From an uncultured Pseudomonadota bacterium (GTDB lineage: Bacteria; Pseudomonadota; Gammaproteobacteria; Methylococcales; Methylomonadaceae), in the NCBI GenBank assembly GCA_903904275.1, contig CAIVBX010000154.1:1-5289 (forward strand): a stretch of 5,289 bases of DNA, written 5' to 3'. Made by a program: the position numbers and the translations under genes. This document shows, one piece after another, positions 1 to 5,289 of this stretch; position 1 is the stretch's first letter; each line of letters begins with the position of its first letter. Below the pieces are notes generated by a model, which did no database searches, had not been told where the DNA came from, and saw only the letters and a program-made list of their open reading frames with translations.

Positions 1-767
1 ATAGAATGTATGCTTCACATCATGCGGCACGACAGCCACAAATTCATTTAGGTTTACGTCATGGTCAAAGCATCACGGTTGAAGAAGCTATTTTGGCTGT
101 GATTACACGCTCTGCGAATGATGCAACCGTTGTTTTAGCCGAGCAATTAGCCGTTACCGAAGATAATTTTGCCATTCGTATGACCGCAAAAGCGCATTCG
201 CTTGGAATGTACAACTCTTATTTTATGAATGCGACAGGTTTGCCAAATGATTGGCAAGTCACCACAGCACACGATATGGCGTTATTAGCATTAAAGCTGT
301 ATCACAATTTCCCTGAGTATTATCATTATTTTGGTGAACACAGTTTCACGTTTAAAGGGCGTGAAATGTTTGGTATTAACCGATTTACAGCAACGTATGA
401 CGGTGCAGAAGGCATGAAAACAGGTTTTACTTGTAATTCAGGTTATAACTTAGTGAGTTCGGCGTATCAAAATGGACGACGTTTAATTGGCGTAGTTTTG
501 GGTGGAAAATCGAGTAACGAACGTTATAACTTCATGATTAACCAAATGGATAAAGGTTTTGCAGGCGATTACAACGTATTAACAAATATCGGCACAATGC
601 CGACCAATTCAGCGGGGTTGCCGCCACATCAATTAGATTGTGCAAGTGGCAGTGCAAATCATGAAGAACATGAAGAACATCACCACCATCGTCATGGATA
701 TAAACATGCTGTTAGTCATTTACATCAAACAAAATCCCATCATGGAAAACACAAAAATCGTCGATAA
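1..767 (+). CDS. D-alanyl-D-alanine carboxypeptidase (peptidase S11, PBP5/6-like), 5' truncated, with His-rich tail
   Basis: Low-molecular-weight penicillin-binding protein that trims the terminal D-Ala from peptidoglycan pentapeptides in the periplasm. The reading frame is open through the left edge (in-frame codon at 3-5), so the ATG at 6 is internal. The signal peptide and the SxxK active-site motif must lie upstream. Counting from that ATG, the SxN motif is Ser-Ala-Asn at 36-38 and the KTG motif is at 138-140 within GMKTGFT, about 100 residues apart as in PBP5-type enzymes. The stretch before SAN (LGLRHGQSITVEEAILA) is typical of the DacA family. The catalytic domain ends near residue 185. 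What follows is not the usual PBP5 C-terminal beta domain but a linker and a tail (219-249) with 13 histidines. The gap to cyoE is 28 nt. The family call is firm. The exact paralogue (DacA, DacC or DacD) cannot be decided. Confidence 0.93.
   Translation, partial: RMYASHHAARQPQIHLGLRHGQSITVEEAILAVITRSANDATVVLAEQLAVTEDNFAIRMTAKAHSLGMYNSYFMNATGLPNDWQVTTAHDMALLALKLYHNFPEYYHYFGEHSFTFKGREMFGINRFTATYDGAEGMKTGFTCNSGYNLVSSAYQNGRRLIGVVLGGKSSNERYNFMINQMDKGFAGDYNVLTNIGTMPTNSAGLPPHQLDCASGSANHEEHEEHHHHRHGYKHAVSHLHQTKSHHGKHKNRR
660..764 (+). other. Histidine-rich C-terminal tail of the carboxypeptidase
   Basis: The last 35 or so codons contain 13 His codons, including four in a row, mixed with Glu, Lys and Arg. 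The first part is acidic-His (repeated HEE) and the second basic-His. Such low-complexity tails can bind divalent metals (Zn, Ni, Cu), but no defined metal site is visible. It stands where other family members carry a folded C-terminal domain and an amphipathic membrane anchor. A metal-binding or envelope-binding role is inference. Confidence 0.7.
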
Positions 768-795
768 TCATTTTTTTATTCGTTGAGAATTCATC

Positions 796-1680
796 ATGTC
801 TACAGACACACTTTTACCACGTTGGAAAAGTTACCTCACACTTTGCAAGCCGAATGTTGTTGCGGAAATGTTATTTACGGCGATTGTTGGAATGTTGCTT
901 GCGACACCAACATTACCACCATTAGATTTATTGTTTTATAGTTTGGTGGGAATTGGTTTTGCATCAGCTTCAGCCGCCGCAATCAATCATTTTATTGACC
1001 GAAAAGCCGATGCAGAAATGCGCCGCACTGAAAATCGTCCTTTGCCACAAGGCGATTTAAGCACCACAAATGTGTTAAGTTTCGCTGCGATTTTGGGCGT
1101 TGTGGCGATGATTTTGCTAATCGTCAAAGTCAATATGCTGACTGCGATTTTGACGTTTTTATCATTATTTGGTTACGCCATTTTTTACACTTGCTATTTA
1201 AAACGTGCCTCACCGCAAAACATTGTAATTGGCGGATTATTTGGCTCAACGCCACCCTTATTGGGTTGGTGCGCGATGACAGGTGAAGTACATCCTTATG
1301 CGTTGCTGCTTGCGTTGATTATTTTTGTTTGGACACCACCGCATTTTTGGGCATTAGCGATTGCGCGAAAAGAGGAATATGCCAAAGTTAATATCCCTAT
1401 GTTGCCCGTGACACACGGTTCAGATTACACACGCTTACAGATTTTGTTTTATACCATTTTGTTATTTTTGGTCACGATGTTGCCTTATTTAACAGGCATG
1501 AGTAGCTTAATTTATTTAGGCGTGACATTGATTTTAAATATCGTATTTTTGTATTACGTTATTATGATGATGCGCGTAAAAGACAATAAATCGGCAATGA
1601 AAACATTTTGGTATTCCATTGTTTATATTACAGTCATTTTTGCGGCGTTATTGCTCGACCATTATATGAGATTAACCTAA
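796..1680 (+). CDS. cyoE: Protoheme IX farnesyltransferase (heme O synthase)
   Basis: Integral membrane UbiA-superfamily prenyltransferase that transfers the farnesyl group of farnesyl diphosphate to heme B, giving heme O for heme-copper terminal oxidases (directly, or via heme A). At 294 aa it is full length for the family. The first Asp-rich motif is N64-x3-D68-x3-D72 (NHFIDRKAD), followed by RTENRPLP. The conserved loop YTCYLKR (131-137) leads into SPQNIVIGG and the PPLLGW segment (153-158), then FVWTPPHFWALAI (177-189). Multiple hydrophobic spans fit the eight or nine helices expected. The start is supported by GAGAA at 785-789, 6 nt upstream. The name ctaB is used where the gene lies with cox genes. 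No oxidase subunit is present here. The next gene starts 14 nt downstream, so co-transcription is likely. Confidence 0.97.
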   Translation: MSTDTLLPRWKSYLTLCKPNVVAEMLFTAIVGMLLATPTLPPLDLLFYSLVGIGFASASAAAINHFIDRKADAEMRRTENRPLPQGDLSTTNVLSFAAILGVVAMILLIVKVNMLTAILTFLSLFGYAIFYTCYLKRASPQNIVIGGLFGSTPPLLGWCAMTGEVHPYALLLALIIFVWTPPHFWALAIARKEEYAKVNIPMLPVTHGSDYTRLQILFYTILLFLVTMLPYLTGMSSLIYLGVTLILNIVFLYYVIMMMRVKDNKSAMKTFWYSIVYITVIFAALLLDHYMRLT

Positions 1681-1694
1681 TTTCGGCGTGAATT

Positions 1695-1997
1695 ATGAAA
1701 GCGTTAATCATCCTATTTTTAAATCTTGTTGTAACAGCAGAAGCTGATGAACGTTGGGCGCATGAATACTCTAGTGATAATGATGGAAGTTGGCACAAAC
1801 GAAAATCTGTTGAAACACAAACTTATCAGCAATCGCCCATTCAGATTTACATGTCGCCAAATTCACAAAATTTTTCCTCTCAAAATAAAGAAACTATCGA
1901 TGATAGACGCTGGCGGCAACGCCGTGAAGACTTACAACGAATGCCGCAAACGCCTTATTATGAAAACCAATTCGATCGAGATGATACGCATTGGTGA
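1695..1997 (+). CDS. Small secreted protein of unknown function (100 aa)
   Basis: I do not recognise this family. The N-terminus is a short signal peptide: MK, then a hydrophobic run (LIILFLNLVV), then a signal peptidase I site of the AxA type (A15-E16-A17, cleavage before D18). The mature part (about 83 aa) is very polar, rich in Gln, Asn, Asp, Arg and Trp, with no cysteine and no further membrane span. A basic patch RRWRQRREDLQR lies at 71-82 and the protein ends in Trp. It probably is largely unstructured in the periplasm. It starts 14 nt after cyoE, with only a weak Shine-Dalgarno sequence, and is followed after 6 nt by another small gene, so it is probably read with cyoE. A clear signal peptide and tight spacing support a real gene. 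An overlapping plus-frame ORF at 1747-2007 lacks these traits. Confidence 0.72.
   Translation: MKALIILFLNLVVTAEADERWAHEYSSDNDGSWHKRKSVETQTYQQSPIQIYMSPNSQNFSSQNKETIDDRRWRQRREDLQRMPQTPYYENQFDRDDTHW
1993..1997 (+). promoter_or_regulatory. Ribosome binding site for the 56-aa gene, overlapping the upstream stop codon
   Basis: GGTGA at 1993-1997 lies 6 nt before the ATG at 2004 and contains the TGA stop of the preceding gene. This arrangement favours translational coupling and decides the start of the small gene that follows. Confidence 0.5.
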
Positions 1998-2003
1998 ACT
2001 ATT

Positions 2004-2174
2004 ATGAATGACCAAATCAAAGTTGATTTGCTTAAAATTGCCGCCGATTTGACGAAAGTAGCAATCGAAAATGATGCTCACGCCACGCATATTCCAGATG
2101 TTATGGTTGAAAAAGTCTTTGAACACCAATTGCGTGTTGTGGCTCATTGGTTTAAAGCGTTGGAACACATGTGA
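2004..2174 (+). CDS. Small soluble protein of unknown function (56 aa)
   Basis: A short open frame that starts ATG at 2004 and stops with TGA at 2172-2174. The product begins MNDQIKVDLLKIAADLTKVA and ends AHWFKALEHM. It has no signal peptide or membrane span. The sequence reads as two amphipathic helices (about 4-21 and 33-54) joined by a short loop with HATHIP, and has 5 His and no Cys. The support for a real gene is the position 6 nt after the previous stop, a good ribosome binding site over that stop, coding-like amino acid composition and the absence of a better frame on either strand. I do not recognise the family. A small helical binding protein or regulator is possible, but nothing proves it. 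The antisense ORF over the same bases has a poor composition and was rejected. Confidence 0.65.
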   Translation: MNDQIKVDLLKIAADLTKVAIENDAHATHIPDVMVEKVFEHQLRVVAHWFKALEHM

Positions 2175-2206
2175 GTGTTAAATAACTGAATGGATTTAAT
2201 CCGAAA

Positions 2207-2234
2207 TTTCTAAGCTGTTTGTACGGCAGTGAAT
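2207..2234 (-). repeat. Solitary type I-F CRISPR-like repeat (28 nt)
   Basis: On the plus strand the element starts TTTCTAAGCTG and ends CGGCAGTGAAT, with five other bases plus one in between. It has exactly the 28-nt length of type I-F repeats. Compared from memory with the Yersinia I-F repeat it differs at 4 positions: the CC of the left stem arm is TT, one loop base is G to A, and the last C is T. The hairpin layout 5-bp stem, 5-nt loop, 5-bp stem is kept (CTGTT / TGTAC / GGCAG). On the plus strand the two changed pairs become G-U wobbles. On the minus strand, which is the usual crRNA orientation, they become C-A mismatches. No good second copy lies one repeat-plus-spacer unit away on either side, and no cas gene is in the window, so this is not an array. 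Confidence 0.68.
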
Positions 2235-2292
2235 CAATCAATTAAAAAAGGATAATTTTTCAGAATGCGTCGTCTTGCTAATTATTGAAAAT

Positions 2293-2321
2293 TCGGTTGT
2301 GACTAGTCTTTCTTAAACCGA
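2293..2321 (-). terminator. Weak hairpin at the 3' end of pabB, possible terminator
   Basis: The arms TCGGTT and AACCGA form a 6-bp stem around a 17-nt loop that contains the pabB stop codon and an 8-nt palindrome, GACTAGTC. On the minus strand the stem is followed by ATTTTC, a short T run. The long loop and overlap with the coding end make this a poor intrinsic terminator. No better hairpin with a T tract was seen in the convergent gap. Confidence 0.25.
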
Positions 2322-3688
2322 TTCAAAACATCGAACATCGCGGCTGCTTTATCAAAACTTTCCTGATATTCATTTTCAACAATCGAATCATTCACAATCC
2401 CACCACCTGCCCAAAAACGAATGGAATTATCAGATTGAACCAATGTGCGAATGGCAATGTTTGTATCCATATTGCCATCAAAACCAATATAGCCCATCGC
2501 GCCACAATAAACGCCCCGCCGATTTGGTTCAATTTCTTCAATGATTTCCATGGCACGAAGTTTTGGTGCGCCTGTAATCGAACCACCAGGAAAACAATTT
2601 TCTAACAAATCCAGCGCGTGTTGATTCGGTTTTAATTCACCCGTTACCGTGCTGACTAAATGGTGTACGGTTGCATAACTTTCGATTTCAAATAATTTCG
2701 GCACGCCAACTTTTTGGCAAACTTTGCTAATGTCATTTCGTAACAAATCGACAATCATCACATTTTCAGCACGGTCTTTTGGATTTGTCATTAAATCGTT
2801 AAGTTGTGCTGCATTTTCGATGTCATCGGTTTTTCGTGGACGAGTGCCTTTTATCGGTTTTGTTTCAACGTGTCCATTTTTCAATTTTAAAAACCGTTCG
2901 GGCGAAGAACTCAAAATTTTTACGTCTGGAAAATTTAAATACGCACTAAACGGCGCAGCGTTGATTTCTCGCAATACTTCGTAAGTTTGCCAAGTATTCC
3001 CTTCGCAAGTTGCCGAAAAACGCTGTGTCAAATTGACTTGATAACAATCGCCTTCTTTCAAATAATGTTTAATTTTTTGAAAGGCTTGGGCGTAAGTTTC
3101 TTTGGAATAATGCGCTTTGATGTCGCTGGTTATCGAAAAATTTATATTTTCATCAACCTGTCGAGGATTTAAAAATTGCTGTATGTCGTCGTGTTTTTGC
3201 TGACTTTCGTTGTAACAAATAAGAAAACTTTTTTTGATTTCATGGTCAACCACCATTGCCCAATCGTAAATTCCGACCATCATTTCAGGAATCGCTTCGG
3301 CATCTTCAGCAAAATTAGGTAAATTTTCCAAACGTCTCGCCAAATCATACGAAAAATAACCTAACGCACCGCCTACAAACGGTAAATTCAATGCAGTGAT
3401 ATTGCTTGAATCGAATTTTTCACTGTAGCGCGTTAATTCACTTTTCAGTAATTCAAACGGATTTTCGTTTGAAATAATGACTTCATTTTTTGTCCTAATC
3501 GTCGTATTTTCACCGCACGTCACTAACGTACAAACAGGATTTCCCGAAATAATATCGTAACGTCCTTGTTTGCTTCGTGGATGACCGCTGTCTAAAAATA
3601 CAGTCCATTCTTGTTCGGCAAACCGATTAACGATGTCTGCGCTATCTTCAAAATACAAAGTGGGATAAATAACCGCTTGTGATGACAT
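2303..3688 (-). CDS. pabB: Aminodeoxychorismate synthase component I
   Basis: Converts chorismate and ammonia to 4-amino-4-deoxychorismate, the first step to p-aminobenzoate, in the cytoplasm. The ammonia comes from the glutaminase PabA, which is not in the window. At 461 aa it is the normal length. The N-terminal domain carries GGALGYFSYDLARRLE (106-121). The chorismate-binding domain carries SSPERFL (261-267), PIKGTRPR (278-285), RAENVMIVDLLRND (306-319), FPGGSITGAPK (366-376) and AGGGIV (427-432). Lys280 in PIKGT is the catalytic lysine typical of PabB. Anthranilate synthase TrpE has Ala there (PIAGT), so PabB is preferred. The start lies 5 nt after the stop of the propeller gene, with no good Shine-Dalgarno, which suggests translational coupling as the last gene of the operon. 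p-Aminobenzoate supplies folate and, in many methylotrophs, methanopterin, which fits the neighbours, although that link is inference. Confidence 0.95.
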   Translation of the reverse strand: MSSQAVIYPTLYFEDSADIVNRFAEQEWTVFLDSGHPRSKQGRYDIISGNPVCTLVTCGENTTIRTKNEVIISNENPFELLKSELTRYSEKFDSSNITALNLPFVGGALGYFSYDLARRLENLPNFAEDAEAIPEMMVGIYDWAMVVDHEIKKSFLICYNESQQKHDDIQQFLNPRQVDENINFSITSDIKAHYSKETYAQAFQKIKHYLKEGDCYQVNLTQRFSATCEGNTWQTYEVLREINAAPFSAYLNFPDVKILSSSPERFLKLKNGHVETKPIKGTRPRKTDDIENAAQLNDLMTNPKDRAENVMIVDLLRNDISKVCQKVGVPKLFEIESYATVHHLVSTVTGELKPNQHALDLLENCFPGGSITGAPKLRAMEIIEEIEPNRRGVYCGAMGYIGFDGNMDTNIAIRTLVQSDNSIRFWAGGGIVNDSIVENEYQESFDKAAAMFDVLNRFKKD

Positions 3689-3693
3689 AAATG

Positions 3694-4653
3694 TTAGCGG
3701 CTAAAAAATTGACCAAAAGCTCGACTGCCTGAGCCTGTTTTGATAGTTTCAATGACAGAAAGCGTATTGGCATCCATTACAGAAACAGTGTTATCAAACC
3801 AATTTGCAACATAAACATGAATATCATCTGAATGGGTTGAAATTCCTTCGGGTTTATCGCCAACAGTAATGTCTTTAATGACGTTTAATGTTTTTGTGTC
3901 GATAACAGAAACATTGCCATCTTCTTGATTTGTCACAAAGGCAAGTGAATCATTTTTTGCTAATGCAATGGTGTAAGGCAATTTATTTACTTTTACTGTT
4001 CCGATTAAGTGCATTGTTTTGGTATCTAATACGCTTACATCATCACTTTGAACATTCGCGCTATAAAGCCGTTCATTTTTTGAATCGAGCGTGATACCAA
4101 ATGGATGTTTCCCAACAGGAGTCACATTTTTTGTTTTTAAGGTTTTCAAATCAATTTGTGAAATAGAATTGCTCATGCGATTCGCTACATACAAAAATTG
4201 ATTATCCGAACTGACAACCAATCCAGACGGTGATTTTTCAACGTCAATTGTGGTGATAATTTGAAAATTTTGCGTATCAATCACGCTGACTTTATTTTCG
4301 TACCAATCTGCAACATACAAACGCAAATTATCAAGCGAAACCGCAATTCCTAACGCGCCTTCGGTTAATTTGATTGTCGAAATTACAGTATTTGTTTTCG
4401 TATCAATGACTGCCACGCCTTTTGCTTCAGGTGTAGAAACATAAACACGTTCACCATTCGGCGCAACGGCAACGCCTGCTGGTTTTCCTTGTACAAAAAT
4501 CGTACTTTGAACGGTATTTGTTTTGGCATCAATAACCGAAACACTATCGCCTAATTGATTTGTAATGTAGGCAAATGGCGCGGCTTGAACGGGAGAATAT
4601 AAAAAAACGGTAGCGACTCCCATCGCTACCGTCCATTTGACATGTTTTAACAC
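3694..4653 (-). CDS. Secreted YVTN-family seven-bladed beta-propeller protein
   Basis: A 319-aa protein with a signal peptide (charged start LKHVK, hydrophobic core, cleavage likely after VQA at 22-24). The rest is seven consecutive YVTN-type repeats whose Tyr/Phe of the YVTN-like strand falls at residues 29, 71, 113, 155, 197, 239 and 281, a strict 42-residue period. Each repeat also holds a VSVIDTKT-like strand. The protein ends GSRAFGQFF. There is no cysteine, hence no c-type heme. Relatives are periplasmic or surface proteins, often encoded near PQQ-dependent alcohol dehydrogenase systems, but no enzymatic role is established for them. The start is GTG at 4653, directly abutting the stop of the MxaD-like gene. 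The ATG at codon 11 would remove the basic n-region, so GTG is preferred. The fold is certain, the function is not. Confidence 0.9.
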   Translation of the reverse strand: MLKHVKWTVAMGVATVFLYSPVQAAPFAYITNQLGDSVSVIDAKTNTVQSTIFVQGKPAGVAVAPNGERVYVSTPEAKGVAVIDTKTNTVISTIKLTEGALGIAVSLDNLRLYVADWYENKVSVIDTQNFQIITTIDVEKSPSGLVVSSDNQFLYVANRMSNSISQIDLKTLKTKNVTPVGKHPFGITLDSKNERLYSANVQSDDVSVLDTKTMHLIGTVKVNKLPYTIALAKNDSLAFVTNQEDGNVSVIDTKTLNVIKDITVGDKPEGISTHSDDIHVYVANWFDNTVSVMDANTLSVIETIKTGSGSRAFGQFFSR

Positions 4654-5217
4654 TTATTTTTCAGCCAACGATTTCAAATTTGCCAAACCTTCTTTTAAAA
4701 CTGCCGTAACAGCTGTATTTGCCGCTTCTTCATTCATTTCAGCAGGCGGATTGTTGTTCATGTAAGCACGGTAATAACCTGTTTTCCAAGAAACCAACGT
4801 TGAACCGCCTTTGTCTTCAACTTTGATGCTTGCTGCATAGTTATCAACTGGAAAAACAGGAACTTTTTCTTCTACGCCTGAATGGATGATGGTGTGTGTT
4901 GCGCTAATATCAGTGATTTTATAATCGTAAGACATTTTTTCAGCATCGTATTTTTTCAATTCTTCAACGATTGTGCCGCCATTTTTTAACGTCAAAGTAC
5001 GAACTGCGCCTTTTTCATTGCCGCCTGTTGCAGTTACGCCTTTAACGACAGGTAACCATGATAAATCATTGTATTCTTTAATAATGTTCCAAACTTTTGC
5101 CGCTGGTGCGTTAATGGTAATGTCTTGTTCAAGTTTTTGACGAACGGGACCATGTGCGCTAGCAACTGACGTGAACATAAATGCGCCAAGCGATAACAAA
5201 AGGGTTAATTTTTTCAT
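4654..5217 (-). CDS. MxaD-like periplasmic SRPBCC (START/polyketide cyclase-like) protein
   Basis: A 187-aa protein with a classic signal peptide: MKK, hydrophobic core, cleavage after VASA (residue 21). The mature part is one SRPBCC helix-grip domain. It starts QDITINAPAAKVWNIIKEYN (31-50), then W54LP, GGNEKGAVRTLTLKNGG (65-81) and EELKKYDAEKMSY (85-97), and ends with a long C-terminal helix (161-186). This pattern is that of MxaD, a periplasmic protein reported in methylotrophs to aid electron transfer between methanol dehydrogenase and its cytochrome cL. Similar SRPBCC proteins also occur outside methylotrophs, and no mxaF or xoxF is in the window, so the symbol is withheld. The start has AGGA (plus coordinates 5227-5230) 9 nt upstream. 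It is the first gene of a three-gene operon with the propeller and pabB. Confidence 0.82.
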   Translation of the reverse strand: MKKLTLLLSLGAFMFTSVASAHGPVRQKLEQDITINAPAAKVWNIIKEYNDLSWLPVVKGVTATGGNEKGAVRTLTLKNGGTIVEELKKYDAEKMSYDYKITDISATHTIIHSGVEEKVPVFPVDNYAASIKVEDKGGSTLVSWKTGYYRAYMNNNPPAEMNEEAANTAVTAVLKEGLANLKSLAEK

Positions 5218-5260
5218 TACAAATTTTCCTAAAAGTTAAGTGTGTAAAAATTACGGGTTA

Positions 5261-5266
5261 ATTATA
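5261..5266 (-). promoter_or_regulatory. Candidate sigma-70 -10 box for the mxaD-like/propeller/pabB operon
   Basis: On the minus strand the hexamer is TATAAT, a perfect -10 match, 43 nt upstream of the start codon at 5217. A -35 box at 17-nt spacing would fall at the right edge (5284-5289, GTGGCG on the minus strand) and is a poor match, so an activator may be needed. Neither a riboswitch nor an operator is evident in 5218-5289. Confidence 0.45.
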
Positions 5267-5289
5267 TGCGAATTTTAATGACGCGCCAC

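Noticed and set aside
768..795. T-rich stretch (seven T at 771-777) after the carboxypeptidase as a terminator
   Set aside because: No stable hairpin precedes the T run, so it is more likely just AT-rich spacer before cyoE.
1747..2007. Plus-strand 86-aa ORF overlapping the secreted small protein
   Set aside because: It is out of frame with the gene that has a signal peptide and has no supporting start signal.
1932..2168. Antisense 78-aa ORF on the minus strand
   Set aside because: It lies opposite two better-supported small plus-strand genes, has no ribosome binding site that I can see, and its product looks like a reverse-frame translation.
2241..2262. A-run/T-run inverted repeat as a bidirectional terminator
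   Set aside because: The stem would be almost only A-T pairs with no GC core, too weak for an intrinsic terminator.
2190..2288. Two 7-codon ORFs in the convergent gap (ATG at 2190 and at 2265)
   Set aside because: They are too short, poorly placed relative to any ribosome binding site, and expected by chance.
2235..2302. Second CRISPR repeat on the right side of the solo repeat
   Set aside because: The sequence one 60-nt unit away shows no useful similarity to the repeat at any offset I tried.
2392..3172. ORFs at 2392-2586 (minus), 2724-2984 and 2987-3172 (plus) inside pabB
   Set aside because: They are shadows of a full-length, motif-complete pabB.
2303..3688. Anthranilate synthase component I (trpE)
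   Set aside because: The active-site motif is PIKGT with Lys280, typical of PabB; TrpE has PIAGT.

Overview
The window looks like a piece of an AT-rich gammaproteobacterial chromosome. The best guess is a methylotroph or methanotroph of the Methylococcales type. This rests on a periplasmic MxaD-like protein encoded next to a seven-bladed YVTN propeller lipoprotein-free secreted protein, and on the style of the CyoE and PabB proteins. No rRNA or other phylogenetic marker is present, so the lineage is an inference. All genes are tightly packed.

Layout. The left half (about 1-2174) is read on the plus strand. It holds the 3' end of a penicillin-binding D-Ala-D-Ala carboxypeptidase with an unusual histidine-rich tail, then a complete heme O synthase (cyoE/ctaB). 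Two small unrecognised genes follow: a 100-aa secreted protein and a 56-aa soluble protein. The last three genes are separated by only 14 and 6 nt, which suggests one transcription unit. The right half (2303-5217) is read on the minus strand from a promoter near the right edge. It encodes an MxaD-like SRPBCC protein, a YVTN beta-propeller protein and aminodeoxychorismate synthase component I (pabB), with gaps of 0 and 5 nt, so it is very probably one operon. The two units converge on a 128-nt intergenic region.

That convergent gap (2175-2302) holds the most interesting signal: a single 28-nt element at 2207-2234 that closely matches type I-F CRISPR repeats, including the 5-5-5 hairpin layout. 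There is no clear second repeat, no array and no cas gene in the window. It could be a relic of a lost array, a solo or delocalised repeat, or part of a small guide-like RNA.

Functional reading. MxaD-type proteins are linked to methanol dehydrogenase electron transfer in the periplasm, and YVTN propellers often sit near PQQ-dependent dehydrogenase genes. PabB makes the precursor of p-aminobenzoate, which is needed for folate and, in many methylotrophs, for methanopterin. The minus-strand operon may therefore couple C1 oxidation with supply of C1 carriers. Heme O synthase on the other strand feeds the terminal oxidase. These links are inference from gene order.
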